Origin: Bacteroides fragilis
GTDB lineage: Bacteria > Bacillota > Clostridia > Lachnospirales > Lachnospiraceae
NCBI GenBank assembly: GCA_023664485.1
Contig: JAMPFK010000022.1
Span: 1 to 35,848 of the forward strand
Length of the DNA: 35,848 bases
Direction of reading: 5' to 3'
The translations under genes and the position numbers were made by a program. The notes beneath the pieces are model-generated. The model was not told where the DNA came from. It made no database searches and saw only the letters and a list, made by a program, of their open reading frames with translations. Shown piece after piece: positions 1 through 7,959 of the stretch. Each line of letters opens with the position of its first letter. Positions within the stretch are counted from its first letter, which is position 1.

Positions 1-34
1 AGCTTGCGAGTTTAGATGATATAATAACCGCAGA
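1..34 (+). repeat. Direct repeat, copy 1 (cut by the window edge)
   Basis: This 34-bp stretch beginning AGCTTGCGAGTTTAGATGAT recurs at 129-162 with three mismatches; the first 20 bases are identical. The two copies are 128 bp apart and enclose the hairpins at 24-110. The left copy touches the window edge, so the array may continue outside. Confidence 0.85.
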
Positions 35-80
35 GGGAAATCAAGCGCCGCAGAGCGGCATTTGATTTTCATGCGGTTAT
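24..80. repeat. Long nested hairpin between the direct repeats
   Basis: Three nested arms pair: ATAACCGCA (24-32) with TGCGGTTAT (72-80), AAATCAA (38-44) with TTGATTT (62-68), and the apical GCCGCAGAGCGGC (47-59). There is no trailing T-run, so it is not a plain intrinsic terminator. Smaller hairpins follow at 92-110 (TGTCCGAT/ATCGGACA) and 115-127 (GCGCT/AGCGC). The function is unknown; a structured RNA or a REP-like element are both possible. Confidence 0.75.
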
Positions 81-128
81 TAACGAGCAAGTGTCCGATG
101 AAATCGGACAAGGAGCGCTGAAAGCGCG

Positions 129-162
129 AGCTTGCGAGTTTAGATGATAGGATAACTGCAGA
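129..162 (+). repeat. Direct repeat, copy 2
   Basis: Second copy of the 34-bp element at 1-34. It ends about 70 bp before the coiled-coil gene and so would lie in that gene's upstream region. Confidence 0.85.
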
Positions 163-233
163 CGAGGAACAAGAGACAGACATTATTAATGATATAGGAT
201 TTGTTTTCTGAAAGAGAAAGGAGCCGGAGAGGG

Positions 234-1277
234 ATGGATACTTTTATGGATAAATTTGCGCAGAGAAAGAAAGCGCAGGGCATGATCGATGCCAATGCCG
301 CAGCGGATACTGCCAAAATGGAAAAGCTGGAATATCAGGTGAACGGGTATGAACTGTTATTGCAGGAGATACGCAAAGTAAATTTAAAGTCTGTAGAAAA
401 TGCCGGTCAGATGAGCAGGGCGATTCAGGCGGGCATCGAGAAAATTGAAGCATTCCAGGCTGATAATACAGCGCTGGTTGAACAGAAGGAGATTCTGTCG
501 GAGATCAATGCACAGCTGAAAACGCTGTTGTCAGAGACACGGAGGCAGGAAGAAGTATTTTCGGAAGGGATACGGAGGCAGGAAGAAGCGTTTTCGGAGG
601 TGGCACGGAGGCAGGAAGAAGCGTTTTCGGGAGAGATACGGAAGCAGGCGGAAGTATTTTCGGAAGAGACAGGAAAACGGGCAGAAACGCTGTCGGAGGT
701 GACGCGGAAGCAGACAGAAACGCTCTCAGAAGAGGCAGGAAAACAGACAGAAGCGCTTTCAGAGGAGATGCGGAAACGGGCAGAAGCACTTTCAGAGGAG
801 GCGCGGAAACAGACGGAAACGCTTTCAGAGAGAATGCGGGAACAGACAGAAGCGCTTTCAGAGGAGACGAGGAAGCAGACAGAAGCGCTGTCAGGAGAGA
901 TACGGAAACAGACAGAAGTATTTTCGGGAGAAACGAGGAAGCAGGCGGAATCGCTTTTAGCAGAGACAAGGAAGCAGCAGGAAACGTTTTCGGGAGAGAT
1001 GAAGGAGCAATTGGAAGCTTTCCTGCCGGTACTCAGAAAACAGGTGGAAGAGGTTTCCCGGCAGTCAGAAGATTTTTCTCATAAAGAGAGCGTGAAAGTT
1101 TATCGCAACGTACAGGCGGCCATGATGGAAGAATTGGGGAAACAGACAGAGGTACTGACGGCTTTGCAAAAGGAATCCGGTAAGAAACAGAAGGCTGTGC
1201 TGCCGCTTAACATTATCATTTTGCTGCTGCTTCTGGCGGATATCGCTATTCGTTTGTTTAATTTCAAATTATTTTAG
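234..1277 (+). CDS. Coiled-coil protein with 16 eleven-residue repeats and a C-terminal membrane anchor
   Basis: A 347-residue protein of unknown function. The ATG at 234 is preferred over the upstream in-frame TTG at 201 because AAAGGAG lies at 217-223, ten bases before it. From nucleotide 540 to 1067 the protein consists of 16 consecutive 11-residue units of the type RKQTEALSEEM. An 11-residue period is the hendecad repeat known from right-handed or straight coiled coils, so a long helical rod is expected. The last 30 residues hold one hydrophobic helix (NIIILLLLLADIAI) and a short tail, which suggests a tail-anchored rod in the cytoplasm. The flavin reductase gene follows after 12 bp, so the two may be co-transcribed. 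The repeats are so alike at DNA level that copy number could vary between strains. No catalytic domain is visible. Confidence 0.8.
   Translation: MDTFMDKFAQRKKAQGMIDANAAADTAKMEKLEYQVNGYELLLQEIRKVNLKSVENAGQMSRAIQAGIEKIEAFQADNTALVEQKEILSEINAQLKTLLSETRRQEEVFSEGIRRQEEAFSEVARRQEEAFSGEIRKQAEVFSEETGKRAETLSEVTRKQTETLSEEAGKQTEALSEEMRKRAEALSEEARKQTETLSERMREQTEALSEETRKQTEALSGEIRKQTEVFSGETRKQAESLLAETRKQQETFSGEMKEQLEAFLPVLRKQVEEVSRQSEDFSHKESVKVYRNVQAAMMEELGKQTEVLTALQKESGKKQKAVLPLNIIILLLLLADIAIRLFNFKLF
540..1067 (+). repeat. 33-bp tandem repeat array, 16 in-frame units
   Basis: Units start every 33 bases from 540. Each encodes 11 residues of the form R-[RK]-Q-x-E-x-[FL]-S-x-E-x. The last units (from about 969) are more diverged than the central ones, as expected when unequal exchange homogenises the middle of an array. 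Confidence 0.88.
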
Positions 1278-1289
1278 CGGGGGATCTTT

Positions 1290-1859
1290 ATGGCAAAACA
1301 AAATTTTAAACCGGGAAATATGCTGTATCCGCTTCCGGCCGTTCTGGTCAGTGCGGCGGATAAGGAGGGAAACAGCGGCCTTTTAACGATTGCATGGACA
1401 GGGACGATTTGTTCGGATCCGCCGATGGTGTCCATTTCCGTCAGGCCGGAACGGTATTCTTATCACATGATAGAGGAAACGGGCGAGTTCGTTATCAACC
1501 TCACGACGGAAAAACTCGCTTATGCCGCCGATTACTGCGGGGTAAAAAGCGGCAGGGACGTGGATAAATGGAAAGAAACGGGCCTGCACAAAATACCGGG
1601 CGAAAGGGTGAAAGCGCCGATGGTGGAGGAAAGCCCCGTCAATCTGGAATGCAGGGTGACGGAGAAAAAGGAGCTCGGTTCCCATCATATGTTCCTTGCG
1701 GAGGTTGTGGCGGTCCATGTGGATGAAAATTACATGGATGAGGCGGGCAGATTTCATTTGAACGACGCAAAGCCGCTCGTCTATTCCCATGGCAGATATC
1801 TTTCTACCGGAAAAGAAATCGGTTTTTTCGGATACAGCGTTCAGCGGAAAAAAAATTAA
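1290..1859 (+). CDS. Flavin reductase-like FMN-binding split-barrel protein
   Basis: A 189-residue protein resembling the DIM6/NTAB (flavin reductase-like) family: N-terminal YPLPAVLVSAAD, then LTIAWTGTICSDPPMVSISV and FVINLTTEKLAYAADYCGVKSGRD, the segments that form the split barrel and contact FMN. Members bind FMN and act as NAD(P)H:flavin oxidoreductases or as uncharacterised flavoproteins; the substrate cannot be read from sequence. A G-rich ribosome site (GGGGGAT) precedes the ATG. The gene follows the coiled-coil gene by 12 bp. Its stop codon overlaps the stop of the convergent dinB gene within a single TTAA. Confidence 0.85.
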   Translation: MAKQNFKPGNMLYPLPAVLVSAADKEGNSGLLTIAWTGTICSDPPMVSISVRPERYSYHMIEETGEFVINLTTEKLAYAADYCGVKSGRDVDKWKETGLHKIPGERVKAPMVEESPVNLECRVTEKKELGSHHMFLAEVVAVHVDENYMDEAGRFHLNDAKPLVYSHGRYLSTGKEIGFFGYSVQRKKN

Positions 1860-3091
1860 TCTGATTTTGGCTGGAGCAGGCTGCCGCGGACAATGGCGCC
1901 GGCTCCATATTTTTGACGGATCGAATCGAGCGCTTTTTCAAGCCTTTCTTCTTTTGCCGCGGAAAGCCGGGGGCTGGAACTGTTTCCCGCGGGCTGAATG
2001 GCGGGCAGGTCGAACAGGGTGAGCTGCACAGGATCCTGCGCGGAAAAAAGCCTGGAAGAGCGGATGCCCAGCAGCCTGATGGGTGTGCCGTCCCAGAGCT
2101 CATCGAACAGGGCGCAGGCAGTCCGGTATATCGTATCGCTGCCGGCGGTCGGGTTTTGCAGCGTCGTCTGATGGGAAACTTTTTTAAAGGTATTGTATTT
2201 GATTTCCACGCTGACCATTTCGGCAGTCTGGCCGGCGTTCCGCAGTCTGCGGGCGACGGATTCGGACAGCTCCAGCAGAAAATGGCGGGCTTCTTCTTTG
2301 CTGGAGGCATCTTTTTCGAGCGTGATGGAATTGCCGATGCCTTTTGCTTCGGAAGCTTCCGTTTCCACAATAGAATCATCGATGCCGTTGGCATATTCCC
2401 AAAGCATCTTTCCATGGCTCTTTAGATGGGATGTCAAGATCGACACATCGCTTTTGGCCAGGTCTCCGATCGTTAAGATTTCCAGCTTGTGAAGCGTTTC
2501 TACACTGGAATGGCCGCATAAAAAGAGGGAGGAGACCGGAAGCGGCCACATTTTTTCCTGAATTTCACAGGAGTAAAGCGTGTGCGTCAAATCCGGTTTT
2601 TTAAAGTCGGATGCCATCTTTGCCAGCACTTTCCGGTCGGAAATGCCGACATTGACCGTAAAGCCGAGGCGTTCCCGTATCTGCGCGCGGATGTATTCCG
2701 CCGCGGCTTTGGGAGAAGAGAAACGCCCTTGTACCGGGGTATAATCCATATAGCATTCATCGATGCTGACCTGTTCCAGGTCGGGGCAGATATCGGAAAG
2801 GAGCCGCATCAATTCGCCGCTTCTTAGATGATAGAGTTCGTGGTCGGGCGGCTCAATATGCAGGCCGGGGCATTTGCGCATGGCATTGACGATAGGTTCG
2901 CCGGTCACAATGCCGAAGGCTTTGGCGGGAATGGATTTGGCGAGCACAACGCCATGGCGTTTCGCCATATCGCCGCCGATGATGGCGGGAATCGTGCGGA
3001 GGTCGATATCAGATCCATGCCGTATTTTATCGAGCGCGCTCCAGCTTAGAAACGCGGAGTTGACGTCGATATGAAAAATAATCCGTTCCAT
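1856..3091 (-). CDS. dinB: DNA polymerase IV (Y-family translesion polymerase)
   Basis: A 411-residue Y-family polymerase that copies past damaged template bases. Metal-binding residues are visible: D9 in HIDVNSAF and D111-E112 in SIDECYMD. F14 occupies the steric-gate position that excludes ribonucleotides. Palm, fingers and thumb cover roughly the first 230 residues and the little finger follows. QLTLF at 356-360 matches the beta-clamp binding consensus QLxLF; it lies internally, with about 50 residues of charged tail after it. The start is supported by a purine-rich ribosome site (AAAGGGGAT on the minus strand). The gene is convergent with the flavin reductase and divergent from the M23 hydrolase. 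No SOS (LexA) box was recognised. Confidence 0.95.
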   Translation of the reverse strand: MERIIFHIDVNSAFLSWSALDKIRHGSDIDLRTIPAIIGGDMAKRHGVVLAKSIPAKAFGIVTGEPIVNAMRKCPGLHIEPPDHELYHLRSGELMRLLSDICPDLEQVSIDECYMDYTPVQGRFSSPKAAAEYIRAQIRERLGFTVNVGISDRKVLAKMASDFKKPDLTHTLYSCEIQEKMWPLPVSSLFLCGHSSVETLHKLEILTIGDLAKSDVSILTSHLKSHGKMLWEYANGIDDSIVETEASEAKGIGNSITLEKDASSKEEARHFLLELSESVARRLRNAGQTAEMVSVEIKYNTFKKVSHQTTLQNPTAGSDTIYRTACALFDELWDGTPIRLLGIRSSRLFSAQDPVQLTLFDLPAIQPAGNSSSPRLSAAKEERLEKALDSIRQKYGAGAIVRGSLLQPKSD

Positions 3092-3157
3092 TGGGATCCC
3101 CTTTCTTTTTTACCCTATTTTATCACAGAACCGTGGGAAAAAGGAGGGGAATATCTA

Positions 3158-3186
3158 TTTACTTTTCAGGGAAATACTGCTAGAAT
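3158..3186 (+). promoter_or_regulatory. Sigma-A promoter of the M23 hydrolase gene
   Basis: TTTACT and TAGAAT are separated by 17 bp. Transcription would start near 3193, which rules out the in-frame ATG at 3192 and supports 3225 as the start codon. Confidence 0.65.
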
Positions 3187-3224
3187 ATTAAATGTTGCGA
3201 ATTTGTTACGAACGAGGGATTTCT

Positions 3225-4799
3225 ATGAAATTTGTCAGCGGACATTATAAAAAAATGAAAATTGCATATATTAAAGGTACGGTATTTGCGGTGGTGACTG
3301 CGGCTTTTGCCCTGCCTCATTATCAGAAACTGGAAAGTACGGGAGATAACTTTTTTATTGTCAGTCTGAATGGGGAGGAAGTGGGAGTCGTCGGAGACCT
3401 GGATGAGGTCGATGGATGTCTGATCGAAGCGAGGAGACGGATTGCCGGTGGCAGCGATGAAATGGTGCTCGCGGACAGCGATATTACTTATGAGGGACAA
3501 GAGGTATTATGGGGCAAAATTGACGACGAGGGCGTCATAATCGACAATATGGCGGCAGTCCTGCGCGGAAGCGTGAAAGAAACGCTGAACAGGTCCTATA
3601 CGGTAAAAATCAATGAATATACGGTGAATCTTGCCAGCGCCGAAGAGGTGCTTGCGCTGCTGCAGACGTCTCTTGAAAAATACGATACGGGAAAAGAATA
3701 TTATGTGGATCTGGTGATGGATCCTGCGCGGGAGCTGAATGTGCTCACGACTGCCATTTATGCGGCGGAAGAAACTGTAAAAGAAGAACAGGATATGATC
3801 GTGAGCGCAGGTATCGATGCGGAGCTTGACGATATTTTTGCATCGGTAGAACCGGAAAAAGAGAAGGATTTTTCAGATTATGAGCTGGGGCTTCAGACAA
3901 TCGGCTTTGGCGATACGGTGGAGGTCGTGGAAGCTTATCTTCAGGATTACGAAATCACATCCCTGCAGGATGCGATAGAGGAAGTGACGAAGGAGCAGGA
4001 GAAAGAGCAGATTTATGAAGTGGTATCCGGCGATACTCTGTCTCAGATCGCGGAGCGTAATGAACTTACACTGGAAAAATTAATCGCGATGAACGATACG
4101 ATTGAAAACGCAAATTCGACCATCCGCGTTGGGGACGAGCTGATCATAACGATTCCGGAGCCGGAGCTTTCCGTGGAGCGCGTAGAAGAGGTCTATTACG
4201 AGGAAGACTACGAAGCGGAAATTATCTATGTGGATAACGACGACTGGTACACGACGCAGACAAAGACGCTTCAGGAACCGTCTGCGGGGCACAGAATCGT
4301 TGTGGCGGATGTATTTTACCGTAATAAGGAGGAAGTCGGAAGGGAAATTCTGAAAGAAGAAATTACTTATGAAGCGGTGCCCAAGATTGTGGAGCGGGGA
4401 ACCAGGATTCCGCCCACTTATATTAAACCGATTTCGGGCGGCAGAATGTCGTCTGGCTTTGGCAGGAGAAAGGCGCCGACGAGGGGTGCGAGCACTTACC
4501 ATAAGGGCATCGACTGGGCGACGCCGACCGGTACGGCGGTCATGGCATCTTCCGCAGGGACAGTCGTCAAGGCCGGCTGGGGAAGCGGTTACGGCTATGT
4601 AGTCTATATCAATCATGCGGACGGCAGGCAGACCCGGTACGGCCATTTGAGCAAAGTGCTGGTAACGACGGGGCAGACCGTTTCCCAGGGCCAGAAAATC
4701 GCCCTGAGCGGCAACACCGGTGTCAGCACCGGGCCGCATGTGCACTTTGAAATTTTAATTAACGGTTCTCAGGTCAATCCATTAAGTTATTTGAACTAA
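3225..4799 (+). CDS. Membrane-anchored M23 peptidoglycan endopeptidase with LysM and G5 domains
   Basis: A 524-residue wall hydrolase that should cleave peptide cross-links outside the membrane. Start 3225 follows a GAGGGA ribosome site and lies behind the promoter at 3158-3186. Residues about 11-30 form a signal/anchor helix. A poorly conserved region of about 230 residues follows, then LysM (about 264-309, VVSGDTLSQIAERN), a G5-like domain (about 315-397) and the M23 domain. Zinc ligands are visible as H426 and D430 in HKGID and as H505/H507 in HVHFE. LysM and G5 probably bind peptidoglycan. murA follows behind a separate promoter, so the two wall genes are neighbours but not clearly co-transcribed. 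Confidence 0.93.
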   Translation: MKFVSGHYKKMKIAYIKGTVFAVVTAAFALPHYQKLESTGDNFFIVSLNGEEVGVVGDLDEVDGCLIEARRRIAGGSDEMVLADSDITYEGQEVLWGKIDDEGVIIDNMAAVLRGSVKETLNRSYTVKINEYTVNLASAEEVLALLQTSLEKYDTGKEYYVDLVMDPARELNVLTTAIYAAEETVKEEQDMIVSAGIDAELDDIFASVEPEKEKDFSDYELGLQTIGFGDTVEVVEAYLQDYEITSLQDAIEEVTKEQEKEQIYEVVSGDTLSQIAERNELTLEKLIAMNDTIENANSTIRVGDELIITIPEPELSVERVEEVYYEEDYEAEIIYVDNDDWYTTQTKTLQEPSAGHRIVVADVFYRNKEEVGREILKEEITYEAVPKIVERGTRIPPTYIKPISGGRMSSGFGRRKAPTRGASTYHKGIDWATPTGTAVMASSAGTVVKAGWGSGYGYVVYINHADGRQTRYGHLSKVLVTTGQTVSQGQKIALSGNTGVSTGPHVHFEILINGSQVNPLSYLN

Positions 4800-4802
4800 T
4801 CC

Positions 4803-4880
4803 GTACGAAGAAGGTTCGCAGAGCGAACCGTAGAATTTCTTAGTCTGCGTTTTTTGCAGAGTTAGAAATTCTCTTCGTAC
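4803..4880. repeat. Nested, branched inverted-repeat element after the M23 gene
   Basis: The outer arms GTACGAAG (4803-4810) and CTTCGTAC (4873-4880) pair, as do AGAATTTCT (4832-4840) and AGAAATTCT (4864-4872). Two local hairpins sit inside: GGTTCGC/GCGAACC (4813-4829) and TCTGC/GCAGA (4844-4860, with a T6 loop). It may end the hydrolase transcript, but no T-run follows the outer stem, and a branched structured RNA or mobile repeat is also possible. Confidence 0.7.
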
Positions 4881-4908
4881 TTTACAAATGTGAAAATTAT
4901 GGTATACT
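4881..4908 (+). promoter_or_regulatory. Sigma-A promoter of murA
   Basis: TTTACA and TATACT with a 16-bp spacer, immediately after the branched inverted repeat. This implies a leader of about 115 bases before murA, in which I see no known riboswitch. Confidence 0.6.
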
Positions 4909-5030
4909 GTATTGTAATTGCTCAGGATAACCGGGACGCCTCAAAGGCTTCCCTTACTGTAAATATAGATAAAAAACTGAAAAATCAAATAATATTTGCA
5001 TTTGCGATTGAATGATGCAGGGGACTATAT

Positions 5031-6323
5031 ATGGAACAATATGCGATTAAAGGTGGGAATCCGTTAGTCGGGGAAGTGGAGATTGGCGGCGCAAAAAATG
5101 CGGCGCTGGCGATTCTGGCCGCTGCCGTGATGACGGATGAGACTGTTTTGATAGAAAATGTACCGGATGTAAGAGACACCAATGTATTATTACAGGCGAT
5201 GGAAAGTATCGGCGTCATTGTGACGAAGCTGGACAGGCATACGGTAAAGGTCAATGCCTCTCAGGTTCATGATTTGGTAATCGAAGATGATTATATTAAA
5301 AAGATCAGAGCCTCTTATTATCTGATCGGCGCGCTTCTTGGGAAATATAAGAAAGCGGAAGTGGCGCTGCCCGGCGGATGCAATATCGGGCTTCGGCCGA
5401 TCGACCAGCATATCAAGGGTTTTCGTGCGCTCGGAGCCAATGTCAGAATCGAACACGGCCTGATCATTACCGAGACGGAAAAACTGATTGGAAATCATAT
5501 TTATATGGACGTCGTGACAGTCGGCGCCACAATCAATGTAATGATGGCATCCGTTATGGCGGAAGGCCAGACAATCATTGAAAATGCGGCCAAAGAGCCT
5601 CATGTTGTAGATTTGGCCAATTTCCTGAACAGCATGGGCGCTAATATCAAGGGCGCAGGCACAGACGTTATTAAGATCAAAGGCGTTTCCAGGCTGCACG
5701 GGACGGAGTATACCATTATTCCGGATCAGATTGAGGCAGGTACGTTCATGTTCGCCGCGGCGGTAACGAAGGGCGATGTTACGGTAAAAAATGTCATACC
5801 CAAGCATTTGGAATCCATCAGCGCGAAGCTTCTGGAAATCGGATGCGAGCTGGAAGAATCCGACGATGCCGTCAGAGTCGTGGCATCGAAACCGCTTGGT
5901 CATACGCATGTAAAAACCCTGCCTTATCCGGGTTTTCCGACGGATATGCAGCCGCAGATTACGGTGGCGCTCGGACTTTCCGGCGGGACAAGCATTGTAA
6001 CGGAAAGCATTTTTGAAAATCGTTTTAAATACGTTGACGAGCTGACCAGAATGGGAGCCAATATCAAGGTAGAAAGCAACACCGCCATTATCGACGGCGT
6101 GAAGAAATATACCGGGGCAAGTATTTCGGCGCCCGACCTGCGCGCAGGAGCCGCGCTCGTTATCGCGGCGCTGGCAGCCGAGGGAACGACGACCATCGAT
6201 GATATTCAGTATATCGAGCGGGGATATGAGGATTTCCATCTGAAGCTGCAGTCATTAGGCGCGCAGATTGAGAAAATCAATACGGAGAGGGAGCTTCAGA
6301 AGTTTAAGCTGAAAGTTGTTTAG
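5031..6323 (+). CDS. murA: UDP-N-acetylglucosamine 1-carboxyvinyltransferase
   Basis: A 430-residue enzyme of the EPSP synthase/MurA family that transfers enolpyruvate from PEP to UDP-GlcNAc, the first committed cytoplasmic step of peptidoglycan synthesis. The N-terminal GGAKNAAL motif is present, as is the active-site cysteine C117 in PGGCNIGLRPIDQHIKG. This cysteine is the residue attacked by fosfomycin, so a sensitive-type active site is predicted. Length is typical. Many Firmicutes carry two paralogues (murA/murZ), and this window alone cannot tell which one this is. The ribosome site is weak (AGGGGA, ten bases upstream). Confidence 0.96.
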   Translation: MEQYAIKGGNPLVGEVEIGGAKNAALAILAAAVMTDETVLIENVPDVRDTNVLLQAMESIGVIVTKLDRHTVKVNASQVHDLVIEDDYIKKIRASYYLIGALLGKYKKAEVALPGGCNIGLRPIDQHIKGFRALGANVRIEHGLIITETEKLIGNHIYMDVVTVGATINVMMASVMAEGQTIIENAAKEPHVVDLANFLNSMGANIKGAGTDVIKIKGVSRLHGTEYTIIPDQIEAGTFMFAAAVTKGDVTVKNVIPKHLESISAKLLEIGCELEESDDAVRVVASKPLGHTHVKTLPYPGFPTDMQPQITVALGLSGGTSIVTESIFENRFKYVDELTRMGANIKVESNTAIIDGVKKYTGASISAPDLRAGAALVIAALAAEGTTTIDDIQYIERGYEDFHLKLQSLGAQIEKINTERELQKFKLKVV

Positions 6324-6339
6324 ATTTTATGGATTCCTA

Positions 6340-6368
6340 TTGACAGTCCCCTGCAACAGGTGTATGTT
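6340..6368 (+). promoter_or_regulatory. Sigma-A promoter of the metK riboswitch transcript
   Basis: TTGACA and TATGTT separated by 17 bp, just after murA. Transcription would begin near 6375, about 45 bases before the riboswitch. Confidence 0.7.
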
Positions 6369-6419
6369 ATCATATAGAAATGGATGTCATGCAGATATGA
6401 AAATTTAATATTGTGTGTT

Positions 6420-6532
6420 CTCTTATTCAGAGTGGTGGAGATACATAGGATCGATGAAACCACAGCAACCCCGGCATGGAAGGTGCTAACCTGAGCGAAC
6501 AAACTGCCTTGCGGCAGCTCGAACAATAAGAG
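6420..6532 (+). ncRNA. SAM-I (S-box) riboswitch
   Basis: The P1 stem pairs CTCTTATT (6420-6427) with AATAAGAG (6525-6532). The conserved S-box core follows: AGAGTGGTGGAG, then GATGAAACCACAGCAACC, then GGTGCTAACC. The family binds S-adenosylmethionine. The gene controlled, metK, makes that ligand, so the logic is end-product feedback: when SAM is plentiful P1 is stable and the terminator downstream can form. Confidence 0.95.
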
Positions 6533-6552
6533 GATTTGATTATCGACTGTCA

Positions 6553-6586
6553 GGTCCGCTTATTCAGATGAGCGGACTGTTTTTTG
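6553..6586 (+). terminator. Riboswitch-controlled intrinsic terminator
   Basis: GTCCGCT (6554-6560) pairs with AGCGGAC (6571-6577), followed by a T-run. The 5' arm and loop carry CTTATTCAGA (6559-6568), an exact copy of the riboswitch's 5' P1 segment at 6422-6431. It can therefore pair with the P1 3' strand instead, giving the antiterminator. Confidence 0.88.
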
Positions 6587-6638
6587 TTATATAAGACAGA
6601 TTTGACAGACAAAAGTAAAAAGGAAAAGGAGAAGAGAG

Positions 6639-7826
6639 ATGGAAAAAAGACTATTTACTTCCGAATCAGTAACCGAAGGCCATCCTGACAAAGTATGTGA
6701 CGCGATTTCAGACGCCATTCTGGATGCCTGCATGGAAAAAGACCCGATGAGCCGTGTTGCCTGCGAAACGGCGACCTGTACAGGCTTCGTTCTGGTAACA
6801 GGGGAAATTACCACGAACGCGTATGTGGATATTCAGAAAATCGTGCGCGAAACCGTAAAAGAAATCGGCTATACCAGGTCGGAATATGGATTTGACGGCA
6901 ACACCTGCGCCGTTATGGTAGCGATCGACGAGCAGTCGGCGGATATCGCGATGGGCGTTGACAAGGCGCTGGAAGCGAAACGTCAGGAAATGTCCGACGA
7001 GGAAATCGAGGCGACAGGCGCGGGCGACCAGGGCATGATGTTCGGCTATGCGACCAACGAAACAGAAGAGTATATGCCTTACCCGATTTCCCTCGCGCAC
7101 AAACTGGCATTACAGCTGACGAAAGTTCGTAAAGACGGCGTCTTAAAATATTTAAGGCCGGACGGTAAAAGCCAGGTGTCCGTAGAGTATGATGAGAACG
7201 GCAGACCGGTAAGATTAGAGGCGGTCGTTTTATCGACGCAGCACGATCCCGATGTGACACAGGAGCAGATTCACGAGGATATCAGAAAATATGTCTTTGA
7301 TCCGGTTCTTCCGGCGGAGCTTGTCGATGCCGATACCAGATTCTTCATCAATCCGACAGGCCGTTTCGTTATCGGCGGCCCTCACGGGGATGCGGGCCTG
7401 ACCGGCCGTAAGATCATCGTCGATACATACGGCGGCTATGCGCGTCACGGCGGCGGAGCATTTTCCGGTAAGGACTGTACGAAGGTCGATCGTTCCGCGG
7501 CATATGCGGCGCGTTATGTTGCGAAGAATATCGTAGCGGCGGGCCTCGCGGATAAGTGCGAGATTCAGCTGTCTTATGCGATCGGCGTTGCGCATCCGAC
7601 CTCCATCATGGTGGATACTTTCGGCACCGGAAAAGTGTCCGACGAAAAACTTGTGGAAATCGTCCGCGAGCAGTTCGATTTACGTCCGGCGGGCATTATC
7701 AGAATGCTCGACTTACGCCGCCCGATTTACAAACAGACAGCGGCTTACGGCCACTTTGGGCGCAACGATCTGGATCTGCCCTGGGAGAAGCTGGACAAAG
7801 CGGATGTCCTGAAAAAATATCTCTGA
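6639..7826 (+). CDS. metK: S-adenosylmethionine synthetase
   Basis: A 395-residue enzyme that makes S-adenosylmethionine from methionine and ATP. Family signatures are clear: SESVTEGHPDKVCD at the N-terminus, GAGDQG (127-132), and the glycine-rich GGGAFSGKDCTKVDRSAAY loop near the C-terminal third. The length is standard. AGGAG lies upstream of the ATG. It is the only gene in the transcript started at 6340 and is closed by a strong terminator at 7868-7898, so it is a single-gene unit under SAM riboswitch control. Confidence 0.97.
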   Translation: MEKRLFTSESVTEGHPDKVCDAISDAILDACMEKDPMSRVACETATCTGFVLVTGEITTNAYVDIQKIVRETVKEIGYTRSEYGFDGNTCAVMVAIDEQSADIAMGVDKALEAKRQEMSDEEIEATGAGDQGMMFGYATNETEEYMPYPISLAHKLALQLTKVRKDGVLKYLRPDGKSQVSVEYDENGRPVRLEAVVLSTQHDPDVTQEQIHEDIRKYVFDPVLPAELVDADTRFFINPTGRFVIGGPHGDAGLTGRKIIVDTYGGYARHGGGAFSGKDCTKVDRSAAYAARYVAKNIVAAGLADKCEIQLSYAIGVAHPTSIMVDTFGTGKVSDEKLVEIVREQFDLRPAGIIRMLDLRRPIYKQTAAYGHFGRNDLDLPWEKLDKADVLKKYL

Positions 7827-7867
7827 AAAGAAAGACAGTTCTGTCTGGAAATGATAAAAATTGTGGG

Positions 7868-7898
7868 AAAAGGATATGTCGAAAGGCATATCCTTTTT
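7868..7898 (+). terminator. Intrinsic terminator after metK
   Basis: Perfect 11-bp stem AAAAGGATATG/CATATCCTTTT with an 8-base loop and a T-run. The A-rich 5' arm could make it work for minus-strand transcription too, but no minus-strand gene is present. Confidence 0.88.
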
Positions 7899-7959
7899 GG
7901 GTGGAATATTATATAATAGATGCAGGAATTACTGCTGAAATTAAGAGAGGAGTTTCCAC

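Noticed and set aside
505..969. Long minus-strand open frame antisense to the coiled-coil repeats
   Set aside because: It is a by-product of the 33-bp repeat and biased codons; the translation is low-complexity Ser/Leu/Pro-rich and there is no ribosome site.
540..1067. CRISPR array
   Set aside because: The regular 33-bp period is in-frame coding repeat with no spacers; no cas genes are nearby.
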